Made by a program: the position numbers and the translations under genes
Shown: positions 7,953-16,178 of the stretch, one piece after another
Layout of the letters: each line of letters begins with the position of its first letter
How positions within the stretch are numbered: the stretch's first letter is position 1
NCBI GenBank assembly: GCA_043721855.1
Contig: JAYSPY010000044.1
Span: forward strand, 1-27,190
From: JACMNW01 sp043721855
GTDB taxonomy: Bacteria; Pseudomonadota; Alphaproteobacteria; Rhodobacterales; Rhodobacteraceae
Direction: 5' to 3'
DNA length: 27,190 bases
The notes under the pieces: generated by a model
Databases searched by the model: none
Told to the model about the DNA's origin: nothing
Seen by the model: only the letters and a program-made list of their open reading frames with translations

Positions 7953-9152
7953 TGCCTCACTGATGTAATCGCGCGTCAGCGGCACGGCGTCTTGTCGGTT
8001 GGCCAGCTGCATCTGGAACACGCATTGCCGCCCTTCACGAAAGGTCATTTCCGACGCAACCAGATAATAGCGCCACATGCGGCAGAACCGATCGTCGTAG
8101 AGCGCGCGGATGGCATCAATGTTTGCCTCAAACCGCCTGTGCCAATGGGCAATCGTCATGGCATAGTGCAGCCGCCACACTTCGACATCCGTGGGCCAAA
8201 GCCCCGATTTTTCCACCGCAGCCGACATTTCTGACAAGGCGGGCACATAGCCGCCGGGAAAGATGTATTTGGCGACCCACGGGTTGGTGGAGCTGGGGGG
8301 GGCGGCCCGGCCAATGCTATGGATCAGGGCCACGCCATCGGGGGTTAGAAAGTCTTTAACGCGGCGAAAATACTCCGCGTAATGCGGCACGCCCACATGT
8401 TCGAACATGCCCACGGATACCACACGGTCAAATTTGCCGACAAACTTTCGGTAATCAATCAGTTGAAACGAAACCCGGTCGGACAGTCCAGCCTCTGCCG
8501 CGCGCGCCACGGACGATTTGTATTGTTCTTGTGAAAGGGTCACACCCACTACTTTTGCGCCGTAATCGCGGGCAAGGGTAATGGCCATGCCGCCCCAGCC
8601 AGACCCGATATCAAGCACGGTCATCCCCGGCTGCAGGCAAAGTTTTGCGGCGATATGGGCTTTTTTCTGCATTTGCGCCTGTTCCAGCGTGTCATCCGGG
8701 TGGATGAAATACCCGCAGGAATATTGCCGGTCAGCATCAAGGAACAAATCGTACAGCGCGCCTGACAGATCATAATGATGTTCCACATTGGCGGCTGATC
8801 GCTTTGACGTATTCAATTGCCCTGCGCTTCGCAGCATAACCCGCGCGGCATTCTGGATGCGCCGCCACCAGACCTGCCGCCCGCCGCCTTTGGTGTTGGC
8901 GATGACCAGGGCAAGAAAGCCATGCAGATCATCGTTGTCGATGGTCAGGGTGCCTTCAACATAGGCCTCACCCAGCGCAAGATCAGGGTTGCGCACCAAC
9001 CGGGCGGGCAGTGTCGGGTCAATCACCCGCACGGTGACGGATGGCGCGCCGCCGTCGCCGTGGCGCTGCATGCTGCCATCGGGAAAATGAATGATCAATG
9101 TGCCGCTGCGCAAAAGTTGCTTCAGCATTTTATTCAGAAATACGGTCCACAT
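7899..9152 (-). CDS. cfa: Cyclopropane-fatty-acyl-phospholipid synthase
   Basis: This is a 417-residue SAM-dependent methyltransferase of the Cfa/CmaS family, which methylenates the double bond of unsaturated phospholipid acyl chains at the inner membrane. The N-terminal 100 residues are the family's accessory domain (PALGEAYVEG-like text at LALGEAYVEGTLTIDNDDL). The SAM motif I, VLDIGSGWGG, lies at residues 179-188, followed by VVGVTLSQEQ, the VSVGMFEHVG block and the C-terminal CFQMQL-like region (CVFQMQLANRQDAVPLTRDYI). The start has AAGGGG eight bases upstream. The tail after LTRDYI is about 24 residues long and is the part that overlaps pabC. It diverges from aspS, with 230 bases between them for two promoters. 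Confidence 0.93.
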   Translation of the reverse strand: MWTVFLNKMLKQLLRSGTLIIHFPDGSMQRHGDGGAPSVTVRVIDPTLPARLVRNPDLALGEAYVEGTLTIDNDDLHGFLALVIANTKGGGRQVWWRRIQNAARVMLRSAGQLNTSKRSAANVEHHYDLSGALYDLFLDADRQYSCGYFIHPDDTLEQAQMQKKAHIAAKLCLQPGMTVLDIGSGWGGMAITLARDYGAKVVGVTLSQEQYKSSVARAAEAGLSDRVSFQLIDYRKFVGKFDRVVSVGMFEHVGVPHYAEYFRRVKDFLTPDGVALIHSIGRAAPPSSTNPWVAKYIFPGGYVPALSEMSAAVEKSGLWPTDVEVWRLHYAMTIAHWHRRFEANIDAIRALYDDRFCRMWRYYLVASEMTFREGRQCVFQMQLANRQDAVPLTRDYISEASGHPVGTLKQRWDQAAQ

Positions 9153-9322
9153 TCTAAAAACCCCTTAGCGGTGACAAGGCAATGCCACGACACGTAATTG
9201 GTCCCCACTTGCGATTGTAACCGATGGCTCTGCCTTGACCAGATGTCGCTTTGGGTCCGCACGCAAATGTGCATCAGTTAACGCATGGCGGGTCATTTGG
9301 GTTCCCTGTCTGCCGCCTGCTC

Positions 9323-9351
9323 TTGACTTCGAGCCTGCCAAGGGGTGTATC
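9323..9351 (+). promoter_or_regulatory. Candidate sigma-70 promoter for aspS
   Basis: TTGACT at 9323-9328 is a good -35 element. After a 17-base spacer comes TGTATC, a poor -10. Transcription would start about 25-30 bases before the aspS ATG at 9385. The support is only the -35 match and the position in a cfa/aspS divergent gap. Confidence 0.35.
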
Positions 9352-9384
9352 CCCGCAAGACCTTGCCAACGCCCGGAGCCTATA

Positions 9385-11421
9385 ATGCACGCTTATCGCA
9401 GCCATACCTGTGCCGCCCTGAACAAAACCCATGTCGGCGAACCCGTGCGCCTGTCGGGCTGGGTGCACCGCGTGCGCGATCACGGCGGCGTGCTGTTTCT
9501 GGATTTGCGCGATCATTACGGCATTACCCAAGTGATCGCGGACAGCGATTCAAGCGCCTTTGCGGGGCTGGAGGCGGTGCGCGCGGAATGGGTGATTTGC
9601 GTTGACGGGTTGGTCAAGGGGCGGGCTGCATCACTGGTGAACCCAAAGCTGCCAACGGGTGAGATTGAGGTTTATGCAACCGGGTTCACCGTGCTGGGGC
9701 AGTCGGAAGACTTGCCGATGCCGGTGTTTGGCGATGTGGACTACCCGGAAGAAACCCGGCTGACCTACCGCTTCCTCGATTTGCGCCGGGAAAAGCTGCA
9801 CGCAAACATGATGCTGCGGTCCAACGTGGTGCGGTCCATCCGCAACCGGATGTGGGATCAGGGATTTAACGAGTTCCAGACGCCGATCATCACGGCATCG
9901 TCGCCTGAGGGTGCAAGGGATTTTCTGGTGCCATCGCGCCTGCACCCCGGCAAGTTCTACGCCCTGCCGCAAGCGCCGCAGCAGTTCAAGCAGTTGATCA
10001 TGGTGGCGGGGTTTGACCGCTATTTCCAGATCGCGCCGTGTTTTCGGGATGAAGATCCGCGCGCGGACCGCTCGCCTACCGATTTCTATCAGCTTGATAT
10101 CGAGATGAGTTTTGTCGAACAGGACGATGTCTTTGCCGCCGTGCAGCCGGTGGTGCAGGGGATATTCGAGGAATTCGCGCCGGGGAAAAAGACCTATGCC
10201 GACTGGAGCAAGATTGCTTATCGGGATTCGCTGAAATGGTATGGCAGCGACAAGCCCGACCTGCGCAACCCGATCAGGATGCAGGAGGTGTCGGAGCATT
10301 TTCGAGATTCCGGCTTCGCGATCTTTGCGAAACTGCTGGAAAACGAAGGCACCGAGATACGGGCTATTCCCGCGCCGACCGGGGGCAGCCGCAAGTTCTG
10401 TGACCGAATGAATGCGTTTGCCCAGAAGGAAGGTCTGCCGGGGATGGGGTACATTTTCTGGAGACGAAAGAGTGTAGACGATCCCGCACGAAAGATAATT
10501 GATGCAATGGGTCCCTTGGCGAGTCTTATCGACTCCATGGAAGGGCAACACCACAACGCCGCTTCAAAAGAGAACCTGATCGAGGTTTGGAATAAGCTGA
10601 AGGTGGAGGTTGATGAAATCAATCTTACTGACCAAGAAGTGTTATCTAGCATGCAACAGGTTGTCGCTGAGATGCGGGAAGCCGTGCAAGAAGAAGACTT
10701 CTATCGTCTAGGAATGTTGTTAGACACGCACTATTCTGAACGCGAAGCGGCTGGCCCGCTCGCAAAGAACATTGGACCTTCACGAACAGAGGCAATTAGG
10801 CGACAGCTTGGTTTACACGAGGGCGATGCCGCCTTCTTCCTCGGTGGCCGCCCCGATCAATTCGAAGCCGTCGCGGGACGCGCGCGCAATGAAATCGGCC
10901 GCGAACTGAACCTCACCGAACAGAATTGCTTCAAATTTGCCTGGATCGTCGATTTTCCGATGTATGAGAAAACCGATGAGGGCAAGATTGATTTCAGCCA
11001 TAACCCGTTCTCGATGCCCCAGGGCGGCATGGCGGCGTTAAGCGGTGATCCGCTGGCGGTTCATGCCTATCAGTATGATCTGGCCTGTAACGGCTATGAG
11101 TTGATCTCGGGCGGGATCAGGAACCATAAGCCGGAGATCATGTTCAAGGCGTTCGAAATTGCGGGCTATCCCGCGTCCGAAGTGGAAAAACGCTTTGGCG
11201 GCATGGTCAAGGCGTTCAAGTATGGCGCGCCGCCGCATGGCGGTTGTGCGGCGGGGATCGACCGCATCGTGATGCTGCTGGCGGATGAGGCGAACATTCG
11301 CGAGGTGATCATGTTCCCGATGAACCAGCGCGCCGAAGACCTGCTGATGGGCGCGCCGTCGGAGCCACTAAATGCGCAACTGCGCGATCTGCATCTGCGC
11401 GTGGTTCAAAAGGAGGTCTGA
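9385..11421 (+). CDS. aspS: Aspartyl-tRNA synthetase with an unusual internal insertion
   Basis: AspRS charges tRNA with aspartate. Order: an N-terminal OB-fold anticodon-binding domain (residues 1-110, starting MHAYRSHTCA), class II motif 1 (YRFLDLRREKL onward), motif 2 (CFRDEDPRADRSPTDFYQLD), the bacterial GAD insertion domain, and motif 3 near the end (GCAAGIDRIVMLL). ATG 9385 has CGGAG eight bases upstream. Longer in-frame upstream codons are not supported. At 678 residues it is about 90 longer than bacterial AspRS normally is (roughly 590). The extra length is one block, residues 361-453, in the GAD domain between YIFWR and AAGPLAKN, two segments that are nearly adjacent in homologues. 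The frame is intact and all catalytic motifs remain, so the enzyme is probably functional. TGATG couples it to the next gene. Confidence 0.95.
   Translation: MHAYRSHTCAALNKTHVGEPVRLSGWVHRVRDHGGVLFLDLRDHYGITQVIADSDSSAFAGLEAVRAEWVICVDGLVKGRAASLVNPKLPTGEIEVYATGFTVLGQSEDLPMPVFGDVDYPEETRLTYRFLDLRREKLHANMMLRSNVVRSIRNRMWDQGFNEFQTPIITASSPEGARDFLVPSRLHPGKFYALPQAPQQFKQLIMVAGFDRYFQIAPCFRDEDPRADRSPTDFYQLDIEMSFVEQDDVFAAVQPVVQGIFEEFAPGKKTYADWSKIAYRDSLKWYGSDKPDLRNPIRMQEVSEHFRDSGFAIFAKLLENEGTEIRAIPAPTGGSRKFCDRMNAFAQKEGLPGMGYIFWRRKSVDDPARKIIDAMGPLASLIDSMEGQHHNAASKENLIEVWNKLKVEVDEINLTDQEVLSSMQQVVAEMREAVQEEDFYRLGMLLDTHYSEREAAGPLAKNIGPSRTEAIRRQLGLHEGDAAFFLGGRPDQFEAVAGRARNEIGRELNLTEQNCFKFAWIVDFPMYEKTDEGKIDFSHNPFSMPQGGMAALSGDPLAVHAYQYDLACNGYELISGGIRNHKPEIMFKAFEIAGYPASEVEKRFGGMVKAFKYGAPPHGGCAAGIDRIVMLLADEANIREVIMFPMNQRAEDLLMGAPSEPLNAQLRDLHLRVVQKEV
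10462..10820 (+). other. Foreign-looking in-frame segment inside aspS
   Basis: From the codon after TGG (10459-10461) the codon usage changes abruptly: AGA, CGA, ATA, TTA, CTA, GTA, ACA and GGA appear, all rare elsewhere in the gene, and AT content rises. The inserted part (about 10465-10743, 93 codons) encodes a charged, helix-prone stretch with no match I know (for example ENLIEVWNKLKVEVDEI and LSSMQQVVAEMREAVQ). The odd codon usage continues through the conserved NIGPSRTEAIRRQLGL block to about 10820. The donor DNA therefore seems to have carried AspRS sequence 3' of the insert as well. No intein-type splice residues are present (no Cys/Ser at the left junction, no His-Asn at the right). 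Boundaries are by eye. Confidence 0.7.
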
Positions 11422-11903
11422 TGCCGCCACTCTACCTAGCCTCGGTTCCGGTTTTTCGGCATTACCTTGCACAAGTGGCGGGGATGGTGGAGCGGGCGGG
11501 GGCGGAGGGGATGGCCGCACAGATTGCCGACAGTTTTCCGGTGGCACGGCAGTTTTCCAAGGCGGCAGAGTTTGCGGTGCGCACGGTGTATCCGCTGGCA
11601 GGCTTGGAAATTCCCGATCTGCCACAAGCGCTTGCCCCCCGGATGGCGGTGGCGCGCGCGCATCTGGGGGCGATGAAGGCCGCGGATTTTGAGGGCGCGG
11701 AAGAGCGGATTATCTTACATAAAGCAGGCTTCGCCGATCTGGAACAGACGGGCGCGGACTATCTGTATCTGTTTGGGCTGCCGAATTTTTTCTTTCATCT
11801 GACCATGGGCTATGCGGCCTTGCGCGCTGCGGGGGTGGGTCTTGGCAAGGCCGATTTTGACGGGTTTCATTGGTATCCACCGGATTTTTCCTACGACCGT
11901 TGA
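11421..11903 (+). CDS. DUF1993 family protein (DinB-like fold)
   Basis: This 160-residue protein resembles the DUF1993 family, which is related to the DinB/YfiT four-helix metalloenzyme superfamily. It opens MPPLYLASVPVFRHYLAQV, has AQIADSFPVARQFSKAA in the second helix region, and ends with a block LFGLPNFFFHLTMGYAALRAAGVGLGKADFDG. That last block, with its HLTMGYA stretch, is the most family-typical part. The start overlaps the aspS stop as TGATG, with a strong AGGAGGTC eight bases before it, so the two genes are co-transcribed. The biochemical role of the family is not established. Nothing suggests that it acts with AspRS beyond co-expression. Confidence 0.82.
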   Translation: MPPLYLASVPVFRHYLAQVAGMVERAGAEGMAAQIADSFPVARQFSKAAEFAVRTVYPLAGLEIPDLPQALAPRMAVARAHLGAMKAADFEGAEERIILHKAGFADLEQTGADYLYLFGLPNFFFHLTMGYAALRAAGVGLGKADFDGFHWYPPDFSYDR

Positions 11904-11943
11904 AACAGGCCTGAAAAGACGCGCATGACCCGGGGGAATAACG

Positions 11944-12657
11944 ATGGCAGCTGCACGGATGCTTGGCGAAATGGTGATTGGCTGGACCGTGCCGCCAAAG
12001 CCGGGGTTTGAGCGGATAACCGGGCAGCATGTGGCGCTGGAACGGCTGGACGCCGATGCCCATGCGTCAGATTTGTTTCGCGCGTTTCAATCGGACCCGT
12101 CGCTGTGGGATTATCTGTTCGTGGGGCCGTTTACTTCGGCCGCCGGCTTTCACCGCTGGTTGCGCGAGTGTACGACGAACCCTGACCTGGTGTTCGTGGC
12201 TGTTCGTGATCTGGCAAGCGGGGCCTGCACAGGCATGGCTTCATACCTGCGCATTGCGCCCGAAGCGGGGTCAATCGAGGTTGGCAATATCTGTTTTGGC
12301 CCGGCCTTGCAGCGCACCAAGGCGGCGACTGAGGCGATGTATCTGATGATGAAATGGGCGTTTGACGCGGGCTATCGGCGCTATGAATGGAAATGCAATG
12401 CACTGAACATGCCATCACGGCGCGCGGCGCAGCGGTTGGGCTTTTCCTATGAGGGGATTTTTCGCCAAGCTTTGGTGGTAAAGGGGCGCAACCGCGATAC
12501 CGCATGGTTTGCAATCATCGACAAAGAATGGCCCGCGCTGCGCGAAGCTTATGCGGCGTGGCTGGCACCTGCAAATTTTACTGTGGAAGGTAAACAGCGG
12601 GAATCCTTGGCGGATTTAACCCGGCTGGTGCGCGCGGCGTCAGACCCGCTGGTTTAA
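11944..12657 (+). CDS. GNAT-family N-acetyltransferase (RimJ/RimL type)
   Basis: This is a 237-residue acyl-CoA-dependent acetyltransferase. It starts with a short lead (residues 1-25), then HVALERLDADAHASDLFRAF, typical of RimJ/RimL-like GNATs that modify protein N-termini or small amines. The core contains GMASYLRIAPEAGSIEVGNICFGPALQRTKAATEAMYLMM, where the acetyl-CoA pyrophosphate loop would normally sit, and the later NALNMPSRRAAQRLGFSYEGIFRQ motif diagnostic of this subgroup. The substrate is unknown. The ATG has GGGGGAA about eight bases upstream. It follows the DUF1993 gene by 40 bases on the same strand and may be read from the aspS transcript. It ends 16 bases from the stop of the convergent response-regulator gene. 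Confidence 0.87.
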   Translation: MAAARMLGEMVIGWTVPPKPGFERITGQHVALERLDADAHASDLFRAFQSDPSLWDYLFVGPFTSAAGFHRWLRECTTNPDLVFVAVRDLASGACTGMASYLRIAPEAGSIEVGNICFGPALQRTKAATEAMYLMMKWAFDAGYRRYEWKCNALNMPSRRAAQRLGFSYEGIFRQALVVKGRNRDTAWFAIIDKEWPALREAYAAWLAPANFTVEGKQRESLADLTRLVRAASDPLV

Positions 12658-12673
12658 GGGCCGGTATGCGGGG

Positions 12674-13411
12674 CTAAGACGGGCTGGTGCCAAACGCGCC
12701 TGTCGATGACTTGAGCCGCGCGTCCAGCAGGGTGCGCAACCCGTCCAACCCTTGTGCATCGGCCAAGCTGTTGGCGGCGGCGGCGAGTGCCTGATCACCC
12801 GCTGATCGGGCGATACCGCCGACGAAACCCGCGAGATAGCGGCGTTGGCCGGGGTCGGGATCAGATCGCAAAATTTCAGCGGCATGTTCCAGATCATCAT
12901 GCAGCGCCAAGGGGTCGGCGGCGGGCGTTTGCTGGCCCATGTCAGGTGAAGACCTGTCGGCGCAGTCTGGCAAATGGCGCAGAATTTCGTGCTGAAACAT
13001 GGCAAGGCTGGGAAACGGCTTTTCGATGAACCCATGCGCGCCCGCCATCATGGCCACCGCCTGCCCGCTGGCATCGCCACTGATGGCGATGACAATCGGG
13101 CTTTGGGGGCGAAGACGGGCCAGATCACGGATCAACGTATCGCCCCGGCCATCTGGAAGGCCCAGATCAACCAGCATCACATCGGGGCGGTAGACGCGCA
13201 GATGCGCATAGGCGGCGTGCAGCCTGTCCACCCGGCGCAGGCGCGCGCCCGACCTTTGGCACATCAGGCGCAGCGCCTCGGATGCAAAACGGCTGTCTTC
13301 GACGGCAAGAACCGTCAACCCCTGCAACGGCAGGATCGAGGTCACGGGTGCAGGCCGCACCGTGCTGCCGTGCAAAACGCGGTCCAACAGATCAAGCGGG
13401 GATATTGGCAT
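12674..13411 (-). CDS. Response regulator with receiver domain and a helical C-terminal region
   Basis: This is a 245-residue protein. After 30 leader residues, a CheY-like receiver domain runs from about 32 to 140. The acidic pair is E38-D39, the phospho-acceptor is D82 in VMLVDLGLPDGRG, the switch Ser is S111 and the conserved Lys is K131 in FIEKPF, so it looks phosphorylatable. The rest (150-245) is Ala- and Leu-rich helix with no DNA-binding or enzymatic motif I recognise; an Hpt-like bundle is possible, but I see no clear active His. No sensor kinase is adjacent. ATG 13411 has GGAG six bases upstream. The same frame continues open further upstream but would run antisense into the epimerase gene. 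Confidence 0.8.
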   Translation of the reverse strand: MPISPLDLLDRVLHGSTVRPAPVTSILPLQGLTVLAVEDSRFASEALRLMCQRSGARLRRVDRLHAAYAHLRVYRPDVMLVDLGLPDGRGDTLIRDLARLRPQSPIVIAISGDASGQAVAMMAGAHGFIEKPFPSLAMFQHEILRHLPDCADRSSPDMGQQTPAADPLALHDDLEHAAEILRSDPDPGQRRYLAGFVGGIARSAGDQALAAAANSLADAQGLDGLRTLLDARLKSSTGAFGTSPS

Positions 13412-13571
13412 AGGATGCTCCGGCAACTGGGGTCTTGGCAGTTTGGGCGGAAATTCCCTAAGGATCGGTAAACGCCCCCGAAGGATGCAATAGAGCCCTG
13501 CGGCATTGCTTGCCCTTGAATGCGGATGGTCCGCGCGGCATAAGGGTGGCATCAAAAACAAAGGGTGCGCG

Positions 13572-13976
13572 ATGATCGGGCGTTTGAACCATGTAGCGAT
13601 CGCTGTGCCTGATCTGGGTGCGGCTGCCGACCAATACCGCGAAACCTTGGGCGCAACGGTTGGCCCGGTGCTGGACCAGCCTGACCACGGCGTGCGGGTG
13701 GTGTTTATCGACTTGCCGAATACCAAGATCGAGCTTTTAGCGGTGATGGGGGACGGCTCGCCGATCCAAGGGTTTTTGGATAAAAACCCAAGCGGCGGCA
13801 TTCATCATATCTGTTATGAGGTGGCTGATATTCTGGCCGCGCGCGACCACTTGCTGGCGTCCGGCGCGCGGGTTTTGGGTGGCGGCACCCCCAAGATTGG
13901 CGCCCATGGCAAGCCTGTGCTATTCTTGCACCCTAAGGATTTTACCGGAACCTTGATTGAATTGGAACAGGTCTGA
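13572..13976 (+). CDS. mce: Methylmalonyl-CoA epimerase
   Basis: This 134-residue member of the vicinal oxygen chelate (glyoxalase) superfamily interconverts (2S)- and (2R)-methylmalonyl-CoA in the propionyl-CoA to succinyl-CoA route. The start MIGRLNHVAIAVPDL gives the first metal-ligand His (H7). The second half has GGIHHICYEVADI with the next metal His, and the C-terminus ends in TGTLIELEQV with the expected metal Glu. I chose ATG 13572 because the conserved N-terminus begins there and AAGGG lies six bases before. The longer frame from 13506 has no support. TGATG overlap couples it to the DUF1467 gene, an arrangement I recall from related bacteria. Confidence 0.93.
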   Translation: MIGRLNHVAIAVPDLGAAADQYRETLGATVGPVLDQPDHGVRVVFIDLPNTKIELLAVMGDGSPIQGFLDKNPSGGIHHICYEVADILAARDHLLASGARVLGGGTPKIGAHGKPVLFLHPKDFTGTLIELEQV

Positions 13977-14263
13977 TGACCATCACCGCTGCCATTGTCT
14001 TGTTTTCAATCGTCTGGTTCATGACGTTTTTCGTGGTGCTGCCGCTGCGCTTTGTCAGCCAGGGCGATGTGGGCGAAGTGGTGCCCGGCACGCCAAAATC
14101 GGCCCCGGCAGGGGATGTTGTGGTGCGCAAGGCCAAGATTACAACCGTGGTGGCGGTGGTGATCTGGGGCGCGCTTTACGCAATTATCTTGTCTGGGTGG
14201 ATATCCGTGCGCGATTTTGACATGAAGCATATCCTGCCGCCAGACACGTCTTCCGGCGGCTAG
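13976..14263 (+). CDS. DUF1467 family small membrane protein
   Basis: This 95-residue protein has two predicted membrane helices: residues 1-25 (ITAAIVLFSIVWFMTFFVVLPLR) and 57-77 (TTVVAVVIWGALYAIILSGW). They are joined by a soluble loop containing RFVSQGDVGEVVPGTPKSAPAG. This layout and the LPLRFVSQGDVGEVVPGTPKSAP text match DUF1467 as I recall it, a family of unknown function widespread in Alphaproteobacteria. It starts within the stop of the epimerase gene and should be co-translated with it. Its end overlaps the opposite-strand nitroreductase by four bases. A GCCGCC/GGCGGC hairpin lies at its 3' end (14236-14260). Confidence 0.85.
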   Translation: MTITAAIVLFSIVWFMTFFVVLPLRFVSQGDVGEVVPGTPKSAPAGDVVVRKAKITTVVAVVIWGALYAIILSGWISVRDFDMKHILPPDTSSGG

Positions 14264-14838
14264 ACGCTTTGCCAAGCCACCAGCTTGGTTAAATCCGGGC
14301 GCGGGCGGTCTGGGCCAAGGTTGGTTGGTGTGGCGATATGCACGATGCCCGCCACCGACTCGGTGGGTGTCAGGCCAAACGCCGCCTCGCCAAAGCCGCG
14401 GTCATGCGACGGCCAGCCTGACAGCCAGTTTGCCCCCCAACCCGCTGCCTCTGCCGCGTTCAAAATGCCAAGGCACACGGCACCGGAAGACAGCACCTGT
14501 TCAATCTGCGGCACTTTTTCATGCGGTTTGGGCGAAGATATCACCACCACCGCCAGCAACCCCAAATCAAACTGTCCGCGCCCTTTGCCGATTTTTTCGG
14601 CGTCATAGCCCAGAGCTTTGGCACGGGTTTCCGCCAAATCCGCCAGCCTTGCCATGGCGGCCGATTGGATCACCACAAAGCGCCACGGCTCCAGCTTGCC
14701 ATGGTCCGGCACGCGGACGGCAGCGGTCAGAATTTCGGTAAGTTGTGCTTGTGTGGGGACCGGCAGCGCCATGGTTTTGGCGGGCCGCGAGCGGCGGTTT
14801 TGCAGAAAGGTCAGCGCGCTTGGGTTCGGGGTGGGCAT
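14260..14838 (-). CDS. Nitroreductase family flavoprotein (YdjA-like)
   Basis: This 192-residue FMN enzyme belongs to the compact YdjA-like branch of the nitroreductase family, which reduces nitro or quinone compounds with NAD(P)H. The N-terminus has ALTFLQNRRSRPAKTMALP with the FMN-phosphate-binding Arg pair. The middle has AVRVPDHGKLEPWRFVVI, the family's second FMN contact block, and the C-terminal half has AAEAAGWGANWLSG, where the flavin and dimer interface lie. The physiological substrate is unknown. The ATG has AAGGA about seven bases upstream. The gene stands alone on this strand, convergent with DUF1467 and 81 bases from the end of the next minus-strand gene. Confidence 0.87.
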   Translation of the reverse strand: MPTPNPSALTFLQNRRSRPAKTMALPVPTQAQLTEILTAAVRVPDHGKLEPWRFVVIQSAAMARLADLAETRAKALGYDAEKIGKGRGQFDLGLLAVVVISSPKPHEKVPQIEQVLSSGAVCLGILNAAEAAGWGANWLSGWPSHDRGFGEAAFGLTPTESVAGIVHIATPTNLGPDRPRPDLTKLVAWQSV

Positions 14839-14919
14839 CGGGCATCCTTGCGAGATGGGGGACTATTGGCTGCAATGCGGCGTTCCGAAGGGGTGCGTTG
14901 CTGGCTGCTCGCGCGGTGT

Positions 14920-16017
14920 CTAAGGCCAAAGGGCGGCAATGTCATCCAGCCACGCCTCAACAAACGCATCAAACCGCGCATCTGGTTGGCGCAGGGCGAA
15001 GGTTTCCGCGAAAGGGTCGGGCGCGGTGACCTTGCTGCGGGACAATTCTTCCAGCACGGCATGGCCGCAGAACGGCACGTAAACCTCGGCATAGCCGCCT
15101 TCATGGGCCAGAACCAAGCGGCCATCGCATAGCGCCGCCGCGGATTGCATTACCGCGCGCGTCATTTGCCGGAAGGTATCAGCGGTGGCCAACATGCGGC
15201 CAAGCGGATCAATCGCGGCGGCATCAAAGCCACAGGCGACGATGATCAGATCGGGCTTGAAGCGGGCAAGTGCGGGCACAACGATCCGGTTCATCGCGGA
15301 CATATAGCCCTTATGTCCGGTGCCGGGCGGCAAGGGGATGTTGATATTGGCACCCAGTCCAGCCCCGCGTCCCCGGTCGGTGGCAGCCCCGGTATCCATC
15401 GGGTAATTGCGATCCTGATGCAGGCTGATGGTCAGAACGTCTGCTTCGTCATAGAAAATCGCCTCGGTGCCGTTGCCATGATGGACGTCCCAATCCAGCA
15501 CGGCGATGCGCTGCGCCAGACCTGCCGCTTGGGCCGCGCGGATGGCGATGGCGATATTGGCCAGCAGGCAAAAGCCGTTGGGAAAATCGGGCAAGCAATG
15601 GTGCCCCGGCGGGCGCGACAGCGCATAGGCATTGGGCGCGCGGCCGTGCAACACGTCAAACACGGCCGCCTTGACCAAGCCTGCCGATAGGGCTGCCATC
15701 TCGAACCCACCCTTGCCAAACGGCGTGCGCAGGCCCAATTCGCCACCTTTATCGTCGGACAGCGCTTTGAAGGCATCCAGATACGCCGCCGGATGCACGC
15801 GCAGCAGGTCTTCGTGGCTGGCGGGGGCAGCGCTTTGCAGGGCCAGATCGTGGGCCAAACCCGTCACCTCGATCAGGTTCTTCAGGCGGCGCTTGGTTTC
15901 CGGACTTTCGGGCAGACCACCACCGGGTTGCACCAAACCGCCTGTGGGCAGGGTGAAGGAATAATTGCCGCCACCATGCCAAAAGCAACGCTCGTCGGTG
16001 AAGAAGGCGGTTTTCAT
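14920..16017 (-). CDS. Histone-deacetylase-family amidohydrolase
   Basis: This 365-residue zinc hydrolase belongs to the HDAC/acetoin-utilisation/acetylpolyamine amidohydrolase superfamily (class II-like). Key blocks in order are a start at MKTAFFTDERCFWHGGG, the SRPPGHHC motif with the catalytic His dyad, VLDWDVHHGNGTEAIFY with the Zn Asp and His, DVLTISLHQDRNYP, and the LIIVACGFDAAAIDPLG block with the third Zn Asp, followed by LAHEGGY. It probably deacetylates an acyl-amine or acyl-lysine small molecule; the substrate is not readable. The ATG at 16017 fits the family N-terminus, and AGGA lies nine bases before it. An open frame upstream to 16263 is not credible because it crosses the divergent promoter region. 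Confidence 0.9.
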   Translation of the reverse strand: MKTAFFTDERCFWHGGGNYSFTLPTGGLVQPGGGLPESPETKRRLKNLIEVTGLAHDLALQSAAPASHEDLLRVHPAAYLDAFKALSDDKGGELGLRTPFGKGGFEMAALSAGLVKAAVFDVLHGRAPNAYALSRPPGHHCLPDFPNGFCLLANIAIAIRAAQAAGLAQRIAVLDWDVHHGNGTEAIFYDEADVLTISLHQDRNYPMDTGAATDRGRGAGLGANINIPLPPGTGHKGYMSAMNRIVVPALARFKPDLIIVACGFDAAAIDPLGRMLATADTFRQMTRAVMQSAAALCDGRLVLAHEGGYAEVYVPFCGHAVLEELSRSKVTAPDPFAETFALRQPDARFDAFVEAWLDDIAALWP

Positions 16018-16178
16018 GGCAGACAAATCCTGATGGCCCTGCGATGGTAACAGCGTAGCGCATCCTCGTGCTGCCGTGCCAGCGCAAACGCTTGTACCAT
16101 AAGTGCTTTCGCAAGTGCCCTTGCCCATTGTGCATAGGCCCCCTACCAACAATGTTCGTTCGCCTGAAAGGCCGTCCC

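Noticed and set aside
10462..10743. Intein in aspS
   Set aside because: No Cys/Ser/Thr at the left junction, no His-Asn at the right, no block A/B or endonuclease motifs, and it is shorter than known mini-inteins.
13412..13801. N-terminal extension of the response regulator
   Set aside because: It runs antisense through the methylmalonyl-CoA epimerase gene. ATG 13411 has a ribosome site and begins sensible coding text.
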